Part shown: in pieces, positions 22,403 to 31,324 of the stretch
Layout of the letters: each line of letters opens with the position of its first letter
How positions within the stretch are numbered: position 1 is the stretch's first letter
Program-made: the position numbers and the translations under genes
The notes under the pieces: generated by a model
Told to the model about the DNA's origin: nothing
What the model saw: the letters and a program-made list of their open reading frames with translations, nothing else
Database searches by the model: none
NCBI RefSeq assembly: GCF_030718845.1
Contig: NZ_CP132191.1
Location: 992,001-1,056,000 of the forward strand
Length of the DNA stretch: 64,000 nt
Source of the DNA: Mycoplasma seminis
GTDB lineage: Bacteria; Bacillota_I; Bacilli_A; Mycoplasmatales; Metamycoplasmataceae
Direction: 5' to 3'

Positions 22403-23749
22403 TTAAAAACCACCAAATCCTCCGAATCCACCTGTTTTCTTAAAGTTATTAGCTAAATCTGTCATTTTCTTGCTCATAGCATCAAAATCATTAAGTAATT
22501 TATTGTATTCTTGAGCACTTCTACCGCTACCTTTAAGGATTCTTTCTTTACGTGAAGCTTGTTTTAATAATTTAGGATTCTTTCTTTCTTTTTTAGTCAT
22601 TGAAGACATTAAGATTTGATATAACTGCATTTTTTCTTCAGCTTTATCAATTTCTTCTTCACTAACTTTAGCGGATAACCCACCTGGAAGCATTTTAAGA
22701 ATTTTTGAGAATTTACCAAGTTGTTTCATTTGCTTAATTTGCTCCATTAAATCATCAAGAGTAAATTGACCAGCAAAAATTCTTTCCACCATATTTTTAG
22801 CTTTATCTTCATCAATTGCTTCAGAAGCTTGTTCAATAAGTGTCATTACATCACCCATTCCAAGGATTCTATCAGCCATTCTATCTGGGTGGAAAACTTC
22901 TAAATTAGAAGTTTTTTCACCTGTACCAATGAATCTAATCGGAACATTAAGTACTTGACGAAGGCTAAGAGCAGCTCCGCCACGAGCATCTGAGTCAAGT
23001 TTTGTAATAATTACACCACTAAGTTTTAATTTATCATTAAATGCTGTAGCAACATTAATAATATCTTGACCTGACATAGCATCAGCAACAAATAAAATTT
23101 CATCTGGATGTGCTATTGATTTAATATTAGCAAGTTCATTCATTAATTTTTCATCAATTGCAAGTCTACCAGCAGTATCGATAATAATTAAATCATTTTT
23201 ATTTGCTTCTGCTTGTTTTAAGGCATTTTGCACAATTTCTTCAGCTGGTACATCTACACCTTGTTGGAAATAATCTACTTGAATCCCTTTTGCAAGAGTC
23301 ACAAGTTGATCCACAGCGGCTGGACGATAAATATCAGCAGCTACTACAAGTGGATTAGCAACATGTTTTTTCTTTCTAAAGAAATAAGCAAGTTTTGCAG
23401 TTGCTGTAGTTTTCCCTGAACCTTGAAGTCCACACATCATAATAATGTATGGTTTTTTAGTAATTTTAACTTCTTGAGTTTTACCACCAAGTACATTAAC
23501 AAGCTCATCATGGAAAATTTTAATCATTTGTTGCGAAGGGTTTAATTTTCCAATAATCACACCATCTTCAAGTGCTTTTGCTTTAACATTGTTAATAAAT
23601 TCCTTAACCACTCTAAGGTTAACGTCAGCTTCAAGTAGTGCAAGTTTTACTTCACGAGTAACTTCTTGAATATCTTCTTCATTTAATGTGGTTTTTTTAG
23701 CCATTTTAGCTAAGCTTTTTTGCATTCTTTTTTCTAAAAAATCTAACAT
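22403..23749 (-). CDS. ffh: Signal recognition particle protein Ffh
   Basis: 448 aa, normal length. It binds signal peptides at the ribosome and delivers them to the membrane receptor FtsY. Order of parts: N-domain helices (residues 1-80), the GTPase with G1 GLQGSGKTT, DTAGR, TKLDSDARGG and FIGTGEK, then the Met-rich M domain (MEQIKQMKQLGKFSKILKML, RILKGSGRS) that binds SRP RNA and signal peptides. The tail GGFGGFGGF is a small repeat. The gene is followed by the DnaQ-like gene. No SRP RNA gene was found in the window. Confidence 0.97.
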   Translation of the reverse strand: MLDFLEKRMQKSLAKMAKKTTLNEEDIQEVTREVKLALLEADVNLRVVKEFINNVKAKALEDGVIIGKLNPSQQMIKIFHDELVNVLGGKTQEVKITKKPYIIMMCGLQGSGKTTATAKLAYFFRKKKHVANPLVVAADIYRPAAVDQLVTLAKGIQVDYFQQGVDVPAEEIVQNALKQAEANKNDLIIIDTAGRLAIDEKLMNELANIKSIAHPDEILFVADAMSGQDIINVATAFNDKLKLSGVIITKLDSDARGGAALSLRQVLNVPIRFIGTGEKTSNLEVFHPDRMADRILGMGDVMTLIEQASEAIDEDKAKNMVERIFAGQFTLDDLMEQIKQMKQLGKFSKILKMLPGGLSAKVSEEEIDKAEEKMQLYQILMSSMTKKERKNPKLLKQASRKERILKGSGRSAQEYNKLLNDFDAMSKKMTDLANNFKKTGGFGGFGGF

Positions 23750-23916
23750 AGTTTAATTATACAATATGTAATTAAAATTAAGCAAAATGAAATTTAACAA
23801 AATGCCTTCGCTTAAGCCTAAAACATAAGCAAATAAGTATTTTTCTACAAAAATACAGCTTCTTCTAACCTTAACAGCAAGTGCTTTTGATAGCTTTTTT
23901 ATTTATAAAAAACTTA

Positions 23917-23928
23917 TATAATTACACT
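23917..23928 (+). promoter_or_regulatory. -10 box of rluD, leaderless arrangement
   Basis: TATAAT at 23917-23922 ends six bases before ATG 23929, as for the IS1634 transposase and the gene at 27242. No Shine-Dalgarno is present. Confidence 0.55.
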
Positions 23929-24855
23929 ATGAAAGAAATAGAAGTAAAATACTCAGAAAGACTTGATAAATATGTATCAAATAATAGTGATATTTCCAGA
24001 AATGATATTAAGTCTTTAGTTGAACAACATTGCGTTTATGTTGATGATATTTTAGTAAATAAACCTAAATTCACAGTACGTGAAGGTCAGGTAATTAAAA
24101 TTACTAAAGTAATTGATAAAGAAATTAAAGTAGAACCTAAAGAAATGGAACTAGAAATCTTATATGATGATGATTACTTATGTGTTTTAAACAAACCAAG
24201 TGGTCTTACAGTGCACCCTGCTCCAGGTCATTATGATGATACTTTAGTAAATGGATTACTTTATCATTTTAAAAATAATTTATCAAATGAAAACGGGCTA
24301 CTTCGCCCAGGGATCGTACATAGAATTGACAAAGATACTAGCGGACTTTTAATTGTAGCTAAAACTAATGAAGCCCATAACTTACTAGCTGAAATGTTCG
24401 CAACTCATAGCATTAAACGTTCATATTTAGCTATTTGTGACGGTGTTATTGAAAATTCTAAACTTAAATTAGTTCTCCCAATTGGTCGTTCAAGTAAAGA
24501 TAGATTAAAAATGGAAGTTACTAATCGAAATTCAAAACCAGCTGTTACTTATGTAACTTTACTCAAAGCATTTTATTTAGATGGATTACCTAAATCACTT
24601 GTGAAATGTGAACTTGAAACAGGTAGAACACACCAAATTAGAGTACATATGGCTCACATTAAAAATCCAGTTTATGGAGATCCAGTTTACAACAAAGCTA
24701 TTGATGATAAAGGTCAAAGATTACATGCTTATAAATTAACCTTTATCCACCCAATTACACAAAAAGAAATGGTATTTTTCTCAAAACCACCTAAAGAATT
24801 TGATGTAGCTGATTTTGATTTTGATAAATTTATTCAAGAAGAAAGTACAAAATAG
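23929..24855 (+). CDS. rluD: Pseudouridine synthase, RluA/RluD family
   Basis: 308 aa. It converts specific uridines to pseudouridine, most likely in 23S rRNA. An N-terminal S4 RNA-binding domain (RLDKYVSNNSDISRNDIKSL, about 11-60) precedes the catalytic domain with LCVLNKPSGLTVHPAPGH and HRIDKDTSGLLIVAK (catalytic Asp-134). It ends with RTHQIRVHMAHI, typical of the family. I chose ATG 23929; the frame extends upstream to GTG 23881, but that segment contains the promoter. The exact substrate position cannot be told from sequence. The next gene starts eight bases after the stop. Confidence 0.93.
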   Translation: MKEIEVKYSERLDKYVSNNSDISRNDIKSLVEQHCVYVDDILVNKPKFTVREGQVIKITKVIDKEIKVEPKEMELEILYDDDYLCVLNKPSGLTVHPAPGHYDDTLVNGLLYHFKNNLSNENGLLRPGIVHRIDKDTSGLLIVAKTNEAHNLLAEMFATHSIKRSYLAICDGVIENSKLKLVLPIGRSSKDRLKMEVTNRNSKPAVTYVTLLKAFYLDGLPKSLVKCELETGRTHQIRVHMAHIKNPVYGDPVYNKAIDDKGQRLHAYKLTFIHPITQKEMVFFSKPPKEFDVADFDFDKFIQEESTK

Positions 24856-24863
24856 GAGGTAAT

Positions 24864-25895
24864 ATGTTTTTTAATATGAGAAAATTTAATCCTTATGATT
24901 TTCAAGATGAAGCTCAACTTTATGAAAAATATAAAAAATATTTTACTATGTGAGTTTGAATCTTATTTGCTTCACTTGCCTGTGCATTAGCTCTAATTTT
25001 AGCTAACATCATTATTACATCAGTTAACTTTGATTTAATTTCAAAATACGGTTATTTTAAAGAAGGAACAGAGCAAGCTGACAAATTCTATGCAGCTATA
25101 ATCAAAAACAATGCTCAAGGTGCAATTCAGAATAATCTTTTAATCTACAACATTATTCAAAACGTTGTATTTGCATTTATTTTTGTTTGATTAGAATATT
25201 TAGTTGTTTCTGGATGAGTTAAAGCAACAAATGAAAAATCTTATGCTAGATATCCTAGAACAATTTACATGGTAACTTTTTTCCTAGCACTTTATAATTT
25301 ACTTAACTTGACTCAATTTATTCAACAACCTTCAATGCAAAGTTATGCAGGTTATAGTATTGCTTTATTTATTATTTCATTGTTTTATGCAATCGTTAAT
25401 ATTTTAGCTTGAATATTCCCTGCAAGACAAATGTCAATAATTGTTAGAATGTTTATAGGTTTACAACAAGCAATTCAATGAAAGAAAATTCAATCACAAT
25501 ACGCTAAAATGATGAAAGAAGGAAAAAATCCTTTTGATATCTTTGGAATGTTCGGACAAGAAATGGCTGCTGAAATGAATGCTGCTATGTCTTCTGAAAA
25601 TATTCAAGAACAGCAAGATGAAGAACTTGCTCAATCACATCAAGAAGGTAAAGACCAAAATACAGCTAATAAACAAAATACTACTGAAAATCGTGAAAGT
25701 CTTGAACAACAAGAAGCTGTTAAAAAATTACTTGAAATCCCTAATAATCAATTATTCCAAATGGCTCAAATCTTAAACATTTCTGGTTATGAAGATATGA
25801 GCAAACAAGAGCTTGCAACTTTAATTTATAAATATACAAAACAAGCTCAAGCTAGATATAATGAAGTCGAACAAGACCAAAAAGAAGATAAATAA
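24864..25895 (+). CDS. Four-span membrane protein with a Rho-N-like C-terminal motif
   Basis: 343 aa. ATG 24864 follows GGAGG, eight bases after the rluD stop. Spans are seen at about 29-51 (WVWILFASLACALALILAN), 94-118, 135-155 and 165-190. The remaining ~140 residues are cytoplasmic, Gln/Glu-rich and low in complexity. They end with a helical motif, LLEIPNNQLFQMAQILNISG then MSKQELATLIYKY, that resembles Rho N-terminal/SAP-like nucleic-acid-binding motifs. Function is unknown. The reading of the tail as a nucleic-acid-binding motif is inference. The terminator behind the gene was the target of an IS30-family element. Confidence 0.75.
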
Positions 25896-25898
25896 TCA

Positions 25899-25916
25899 AT
25901 ATCCCATTTCGGGATA
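25899..25916. repeat. Left 18-bp target duplication of IS30-family copy A
   Basis: ATATCCCATTTCGGGATA, identical to 27175-27192. It is the stem-loop of a rho-independent terminator. Confidence 0.92.
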
Positions 25917-27174
25917 GCTCGATTGCAATATGCAGTGCAACACTTTTATTAGTTTATAATAAAAGTGGAGCACTTTTTTGCGCTCCACTGAAAACCCCTG
26001 AGAAAGGATTTCGCATACATTATACAAGAATTACAGCAAAAGTAAGATGTGTAATAGAAGCTTTGTTAAAAGAAAATTTTAGTATATCTGAAATTGCGAA
26101 AATTACTGGATTTTCAAAGAGCTCTATATCTAGAGAAATTACATACAATGCTGATTTATACGGGTATACGGCTGAATACGCACAATATAAACATGATATG
26201 AGAAATAAGTGAAAATATTATTTTAAGTTGCGCAATAAAATCGAAAAATATCCAAATTTTACAAATGTTTTTATAGATAAATTTAACAAACGTTCATTTG
26301 GAGTTAAACTGACACATACATATATTAAGTTTAATTATAATTTTGAATTTCCTTCATATAGAACTGTTTTTAATTGGATAAATTCAAACGCTTGAGAAAT
26401 AACAAAAGAAGATAGGTTGAGACGTCATTATAAAAAAGGAGGAAAAAGAACTAAGAGTGCAGTTGAATTTCTAGTTGGTGCAAGATGAGTTAGACCATTT
26501 TGAACTAGACCTCAGAAAATAAATGATAGGTCAGAATTCGGTCATTGAGAAGTTGATTTTATCGTTGGAAAATCCGGAAAGGAAAACTATAACTTGTTAA
26601 CTTTTACAGAAAGAAAAACAAGATACGGAATAATTAAAAAGATAAAGGGTAAAAATCCATGAAATGTTGCAGAGGTTTTATGAAATTTAATTAGAGAAAA
26701 ACAATTAAATGTTAAAAGCATAACAGCTGATAATGGATTTGAGTTCTCAAAACTTTTTTATCTAGGATATAGGCTTCAAATTATTATTTATCGTGCAGAC
26801 CCATATGCTTCATTTCAAAAAGGAGGAAACGAAAACTTTAATGGTTTAGTTAGAAGATTCTTTCCAAAAGGCACAAATTTTAATAATATTTCTGAAGAAG
26901 AAATATTGGCTGTACAAAATGAAATAAATAATATGCCTAGGGAAATTTTCAATTGACAATCAGCTGATGAACTATTCTATGACTGAAATTATTATAAGGA
27001 TAAATGGACACCAATACCAGGTGATGAACGCTTTTTTATCAGAAACAATTTAAAAAGAAAATCGAATACAGCAAAAAACAAATTTTTTAAAAATAAAAGT
27101 AAATTTTAGGGGTTTAAAAAATATCCGGAATTTTTCCAGATATTTTTTCTGTTGCAATGCACATTGCAATTAAG
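25917..27174 (+). mobile_element. IS30-family element (IS1630-like), copy A (1258 bp)
   Basis: The ends GCTCGATTGCAATATGCAGTG and (inverted) CTTAATTGCAATGTGCATTG form imperfect inverted repeats. The element carries one transposase gene. A nearly identical copy on the other strand lies at 42901-44159, which fixes the boundaries. Insertion into, and duplication of, an inverted repeat is the described behaviour of IS1630 of M. fermentans. Confidence 0.92.
25988..27109 (+). CDS. IS30-family transposase, copy A (start uncertain)
   Basis: About 373 codons are open from 25988. Domains: an N-terminal HTH (NFSISEIAKITGFSKSSISRE) and a DDE core with FGHWEVDFIVGK (first Asp), ITADNGFEF (second Asp) and GGNENFNGLVRRFFPKGTNF (Glu). 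Many Trp are TGA. No ATG precedes the HTH. In copy B a GTG inside a hairpin opens the frame; here the T-run in that hairpin is one base shorter (six versus seven), so that GTG (25965) is out of frame. This copy may therefore be inactive, or it may use another start such as CTG 25988. It is 16 or so residues shorter than the copy B reading if so. Confidence 0.8.
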
Positions 27175-27199
27175 ATATCCCATTTCGGGATATTTTTTG
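27175..27199 (+). terminator. Terminator, right target duplication of IS30 copy A
   Basis: ATATCCC-ATTTC-GGGATAT followed by TTTTTT. Originally it terminated the membrane gene at 24864. The copy left behind at 25899-25916 has lost its T-run, which is replaced by IS sequence. Confidence 0.85.
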
Positions 27200-27229
27200 A
27201 AAAATTCATAAATTCAAGTAACTATATTT

Positions 27230-27241
27230 TATAATTTACTT
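27230..27241 (+). promoter_or_regulatory. -10 box of the DUF45-like gene, leaderless arrangement
   Basis: TATAAT at 27230-27235 ends six bases before ATG 27242; no Shine-Dalgarno is present. Confidence 0.55.
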
Positions 27242-28018
27242 ATGAAAAAAGATAAATACCAAGGATATGAACAAAGACAAATTCAATACAAGAATAAAAC
27301 CATTCCTTATTTACTAAAATATGACAATATTAATTCATATGCGAAACGCAGTTTTCAAGATGGTGTTTTTAGTATTGTACTAAACAAAAACAACTTAATT
27401 AATCCAGATAAAATTATGGGTGCATATCTTAAAAGAATGGGCGAATATTATGGTTATATGTTAAGTTGCGACTATAACGAATTTATGTTTTTAGGTGAAA
27501 TGTATTCTTATACTTATAAAAATTTTGGTCTTATAATTATTAAGAAACTTAGCAACAATGAAATATGGAAAACCCTTGATGCAAGTGCTAATAAACAAGA
27601 TGATAAGAATTATATTTATTCAATTGTTAAAGAATTTATTAAAGATGAATTATTAAAAATATTGCAACAATTCACTACTGAATGTTTTCAAAACAAAATT
27701 CCAAACGGATATTTATACCCTAGTGTGGAAATTTCATTTAATCAAAGTAATTATTATGGTATTTATTATAGTAAAAACGCTAAAACTAAAGCTCCTTTAA
27801 TTAAATATGTATTTTTATCACACGTATTTCCTTTATCAGTTCTAAAATATTTAGCAGTTCATGAAGCTTCCCATCATATTATTAGAGTTCTAAATCCTAC
27901 TAGAAGTGCTGGACATAATAAATTCTTTTGAAAAATAGTTAATGATTTAGAACCTAATTCGAAAAAACTAGATTGAGAATTAAAAAACTTTTCTTCTGAT
28001 AGATATTTAAATAAATAA
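27242..28018 (+). CDS. DUF45/YgjP-like zinc metallopeptidase-type protein
   Basis: 258 aa, with two late TGA codons (27929, 27974) read as Trp. The signature is near the C-terminus: AVHEASHHIIRVLNPTRSAGHNKFFWKIVNDLEP. Its HExxH plus a distal His and the FW pair match the metal site of DUF45/YgjP-like (WLM-related) proteins. No signal peptide is present, so it is probably cytoplasmic. The N-terminal two thirds are not recognisable. Substrate is unknown. It is a single gene, convergent with the 28082 operon, and has its own leaderless-type promoter. Confidence 0.75.
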
Positions 28019-28025
28019 AATGATA

Positions 28026-28052
28026 AGAAAAACTACTCATTATTATGAGTAG
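28026..28052. terminator. Terminator between convergent genes 27242 and 28082
   Basis: CTACTCAT-TATT-ATGAGTAG. Leftward it is followed by TTTTTC, so it serves mainly the leftward operon. Confidence 0.75.
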
Positions 28053-28081
28053 CCTGAAAATTTAAAGAACAAAGTTACACA

Positions 28082-28585
28082 CTAAGCATTTTGAACAGCT
28101 TCATCTTTTCAAATTGCTTTTTCATTAATTTTAAAGAATTTTGCTAAATCATTTCAAATAAATGTATTAAAGCTAAATAATAAGAATATAAAGACAAATG
28201 CTGGAGTTAATCCAAATTTAGTATATTGTAATTTTGCATCAATTGGAATTGTTGCAAAAACAGCAATCATAAATGCAATTGAACACAATCCTGTTAATCA
28301 TGATAAAGTTCTAAATGCAATCTTACAAATTCTGTTTTCTTTTAAGATATATTCAAATATACAACTAAATGTGAAAATAAGGAAAAAATAAGCTGCACAA
28401 TTTGCTAACGGCATAAACATTGCGCTTTGATATTCTCCTGAATCCCAAAATGATAAAAATATTTTGTTACCTTTACCACCTGCTACAACAGCTTGTAATT
28501 GATCTGGGAATGTGAATAAAATTAGTGTAATAAATGAAAATACCATTGTTAAAATAAATATTAATTTATTTTTATCTTTCATCAT
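28082..28585 (-). CDS. Four-span membrane protein, partner of the cysteine peptidase (paralog A)
   Basis: 167 aa from ATG 28585 (or 166 from ATG 28582). Four hydrophobic segments are seen, with N-terminal KNKLIFILTMVFSFITLILF. The C-terminus KFGLTPAFVFIF...FFKINEKAIWKDE is nearly the same as in the gene at 29933-30454 (KYGLTPVFIIIF...YFKINEKAIWKDE), so they are paralogs. It starts three to six bases after the stop of the secreted cysteine peptidase, with AAAGGATAA as ribosome-binding site overlapping that stop. They are surely one operon. Function is unknown; the pairing suggests a role in export, anchoring or control of the peptidase. Confidence 0.8.
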
Positions 28586-28587
28586 TT

Positions 28588-29724
28588 TTATCCTTTCAAT
28601 CTAAAGAATACTGAACCACCATATAAGTGATCATATAAATAAACATTTTCAAATCCACGTCATCCATAGTTGACAATATAATAATCATCAGTCATACCAT
28701 AAACTACTACCACATGACCTTTGTTTAATCTTTTTTCGGTATGAATATTATGATCAAAATTACTATCATTTGGATCGACTGTAGAATATCTGAATTTTCC
28801 CATAGCGATAGCTGGGTAACCTTTTATGATTTCAGTAATAAGTCCTGTATTAAATAAGTGTCATCATGATGAACCTTTAATATTGTATTTTTGACAAAAT
28901 TTATTAAGGATTTTTGCTGTTTGTTTTCCTGAATAAGTTGTTTCATCATAACCCATTTTCTTACCAATAGCTAATAATTCATCAACTAAAGTATATCCAT
29001 AAGTGATTAAATTTCCTGAATTATCTAAAAACTTATCTGGAATGATTTTTTCTTTTGTTTTATTTCATCAATTTAATAAAATCGCTGATGCTACATACCC
29101 ACAATTACCATTAGTGTTTTCTGGGAATGGATCATTTCTAAAATATAAATATCCTGGTACATACCAAGCATTACCCTCTTTAATTAAATTGCCTTTATAA
29201 TTATTAAAATCATTTGGATTATAGGTTCATCCATCATTTTTATTTAGATTTTTTCTTTGACCATTTAAATAATTTAATCTGATTAAATTTAATTTTTTAG
29301 AAAAATCATTATTAATTTCATTTGCTTCTTCAAAACTTAATTTAATGTTTTTATCTACAATATGAATTAATTCATTATTTTCTTGAAAATAGTAATTCAT
29401 TGGACCAAAATAAAATAATTTCTTATTTTTTGGTAAATTTACTTTAGCATTTGGAACTTTTTCTAAATAAAAACCTGACTGTTTATCATAGATATACAGC
29501 CCAGTACTATCATCTTTTTGAATTAATAATAATTCATCATTATTAAGTGTGTAAATATTATTAATAACAACATTTTGAATATTGTTATTACTTTCAAATT
29601 GTGATATATCATTTAATATTTTAATTTCTTCTTCTGTTTTCATGTTTGTTGAAACAGAAACTGCGGAAATTAGCGGTAACGATATCGAACCTAAAAGCAG
29701 TGAAGTTAATATACGTTTTTTCAC
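28588..29724 (-). CDS. Secreted papain-like cysteine peptidase (putative)
   Basis: 378 aa from GTG 29724. The signal peptide is MKKRILTSLLLGSISLPLISA, with cleavage near SAVS. About 140 residues of propeptide-like sequence follow. The C-terminal third is a peptidase domain: Cys-208 in NTNGNCGYVASAILLNWW, His-337 in KGHVVVVYGM and Asn-352 in YYIVNYGWRG. The Cys-His-Asn order and spacing are those of papain-fold C39/C10-like peptidases. The propeptide region contains PMNYYFQENN and FEEANEIN. TGA Trp codons are abundant. Substrate is unknown. Its promoter and leader are almost the same as those of the 30454 gene. Confidence 0.78.
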
Positions 29725-29840
29725 TAATAAATTCTCTATTCTAGGGAATATCTTTTATATTCCCTACTTTGATTATACTCTTATAAAAAAATAAAAGTCA
29801 TTTTACCGCATTATTAACATAAAAAGCTGGAACATTCCAC
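29725..29840 (-). promoter_or_regulatory. Promoter and hairpin leader of the cysteine peptidase operon (module copy 1)
   Basis: On the minus strand: GGAATGTTCCAGCTTTTT, TATAAT (complement of 29772-29777), then a leader with the hairpin AGGGAATAT-AAAAG-ATATTCCCT (29743-29765) and CTAGAATAGAGA before the GTG start. The module at 30455-30580 is nearly identical. The leader hairpin may control translation or mRNA stability. Confidence 0.65.
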
Positions 29841-29892
29841 ATTTTTTAATTTACACAAACTTTTTATAGTATCAAAAGCTGTTTATATAAAT

Positions 29893-29916
29893 AAAAAACC
29901 GCTAAAACTTGCGGCT
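29893..29916 (-). terminator. Terminator of the 29933 membrane gene
   Basis: Leftward, CCGC-AAGTTTTA-GCGG is followed by TTTTTTATTT. Confidence 0.75.
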
Positions 29917-29932
29917 ATATTAGAATATTTGA

Positions 29933-30454
29933 TTATTTTGTACCTTCATCTTTTCAAATTGCTTTTTCATTAATTTTGAAATATTTTCTTAGATCTGAGC
30001 AAATAAATGTAAGCCCGCTAAGTAGCATGAATATAATAATAAATACTGGAGTTAAACCATATTTTGTATATTCTAGTTTTAAATCGATATTCACAAAACT
30101 TAGTATAACAATCATTAAAATTATTGATGAAACTAAGAAAATATATCCTGCTATTTTGAACCCTAGTTTTCATCACTTATTGTCTTTTAATACAATTATA
30201 AAAACATAACATATAGTAAATGCTAAAAACAAATAAGCAGTTGTTGCAGCAAAAGGACTTTGAATATTGCCTTTTATAAATCAATCAGTATTTCAAAATG
30301 ATGTAAACACTTTTGTTATTGTAGAATGGTCTTTCAAATTAGGATCTACACAATAATTAGTAACATCTAATTGACTTGGTAAAGTCATTAATATTAACGC
30401 AATGAATGAAAATACTAAAATTAAGATTGATAATAACTTATCTTTATTTTTCAC
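29933..30454 (-). CDS. Four-span membrane protein (paralog B)
   Basis: 173 aa from GTG 30454. It is a paralog of 28082-28585: it shares the N-terminal pattern MKNKDKLLSILILVFSFIAL and the C-terminal KYGLTPVFI...KYFKINEKAIWKDE. The loop between spans 1 and 2 differs and has no counterpart of the A copy's Gly/Lys stretch. No peptidase gene accompanies this copy; upp lies directly upstream. The shared promoter module shows that a block of promoter plus membrane gene was duplicated. Function is unknown. Confidence 0.78.
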
Positions 30455-30580
30455 TTTTAACTCTCTATTCTAGGGAATATTTTTATATTCCTTAATTTGA
30501 TTATACTCTTATAAAAGTTAAAAAGTCATTTTACCTTTATATTAGTGACAAAAAGCTGGAACATTCCATATTTCCAGCTA
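30455..30580 (-). promoter_or_regulatory. Promoter and hairpin leader of paralog B (module copy 2)
   Basis: Same layout as 29725-29840: TATAAT (complement of 30500-30505), leader hairpin GGAATAT-AAAA-ATATTCC (30474-30491) and CTAGAATAGAGA before GTG 30454. Its upstream edge is the upp terminator, whose right half is what was copied to 29823-29840. Confidence 0.65.
30549..30579 (-). terminator. Terminator of upp
   Basis: Leftward, AGCTGGAA...TTCCAGCT is followed by TTTTTG. Only the second half of this hairpin is present in the duplicated module near 29830. Confidence 0.82.
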
Positions 30581-30584
30581 CTTT

Positions 30585-31211
30585 TTACTTAGTTCCAAAA
30601 ATTCTATCCCCAGCATCTCCTAAACCTGGTTCAATATATCCTTGTTTATTTAATTTATCATCTAGTGATGCTAAATATATTTTAAAGTCTTTACCAAAGG
30701 CGTTTTCGACAGCTTGCACACCATTTTGTACCCCTACTAAACAAACTAATTGAATGTTATTAAATCCATCATTTTGAAGCACTTTTATTGCTTCCACAGC
30801 CGAATTTCCTGTCGCAAGCATAGGGTCTACAACAATAATTAATGAATCTTTATCTACTTCAGGCATTTTATAAAAGTATGGAACAGGTTGAAGTGTTTCT
30901 TCATTACGATACATTCCAATATGTCCTACTCTAGCTTGTGGAACTAGGTTTAAAATCCCATCTACCATTCCTAGTCCAGCCCTTAAAATAGGTACTAAAA
31001 CTATTTCTTTATCAAAAGTTTTTCCATTAAATTTTTGATTTAATGGTGTAATAATTTCTTTTTCTTTAGTTTGGTAATCTCTTAAAATTTCATACACCAT
31101 TAATGAAGCAATTTCATTTAAATTATTTCTAAATACTAAATGGTCTTGATTTTTATCACGCATTTTTGTAAGTTTAATATCAATTAAAGGGTGATTAATA
31201 ATTTTTAACAT
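30585..31211 (-). CDS. upp: Uracil phosphoribosyltransferase
   Basis: 208 aa, normal length. It makes UMP from uracil and PRPP in the pyrimidine salvage on which mycoplasmas depend. The PRPP loop VDPMLATGNSA, the N-terminal HPLIDIKLTKMRD and the C-terminal uracil site YIEPGLGDAGDRIFGTK are all present. AAGGAAG precedes ATG 31211, and a TATAAT lies on the minus strand about 30 bases further upstream. Confidence 0.97.
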   Translation of the reverse strand: MLKIINHPLIDIKLTKMRDKNQDHLVFRNNLNEIASLMVYEILRDYQTKEKEIITPLNQKFNGKTFDKEIVLVPILRAGLGMVDGILNLVPQARVGHIGMYRNEETLQPVPYFYKMPEVDKDSLIIVVDPMLATGNSAVEAIKVLQNDGFNNIQLVCLVGVQNGVQAVENAFGKDFKIYLASLDDKLNKQGYIEPGLGDAGDRIFGTK

Positions 31212-31282
31212 ATGACTTCCTTTTTGCTTTTGTTTATTATATCAATTTAATGACTTGCAGCAAGTAATATAAATTTTTGCAG

Positions 31283-31316
31283 AAAAAATACTAGTTAGCT
31301 ATGTAACTAGTATTTA
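31283..31316 (-). terminator. Terminator of the phosphoketolase gene
   Basis: Leftward, AAATACTAGTTA-CATAGC-TAACTAGTATTT is followed by more T. It lies 10 bases after the stop. Confidence 0.85.
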
Positions 31317-31324
31317 AAATTGAA

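Noticed and set aside
29823-29840. TGGAATGTTCCA as a transcription factor operator upstream of the peptidase operon
   Set aside because: The same sequence near 30560 is the right half of the upp terminator. The 29830 copy is best explained as a remnant of that terminator at the edge of a duplication.
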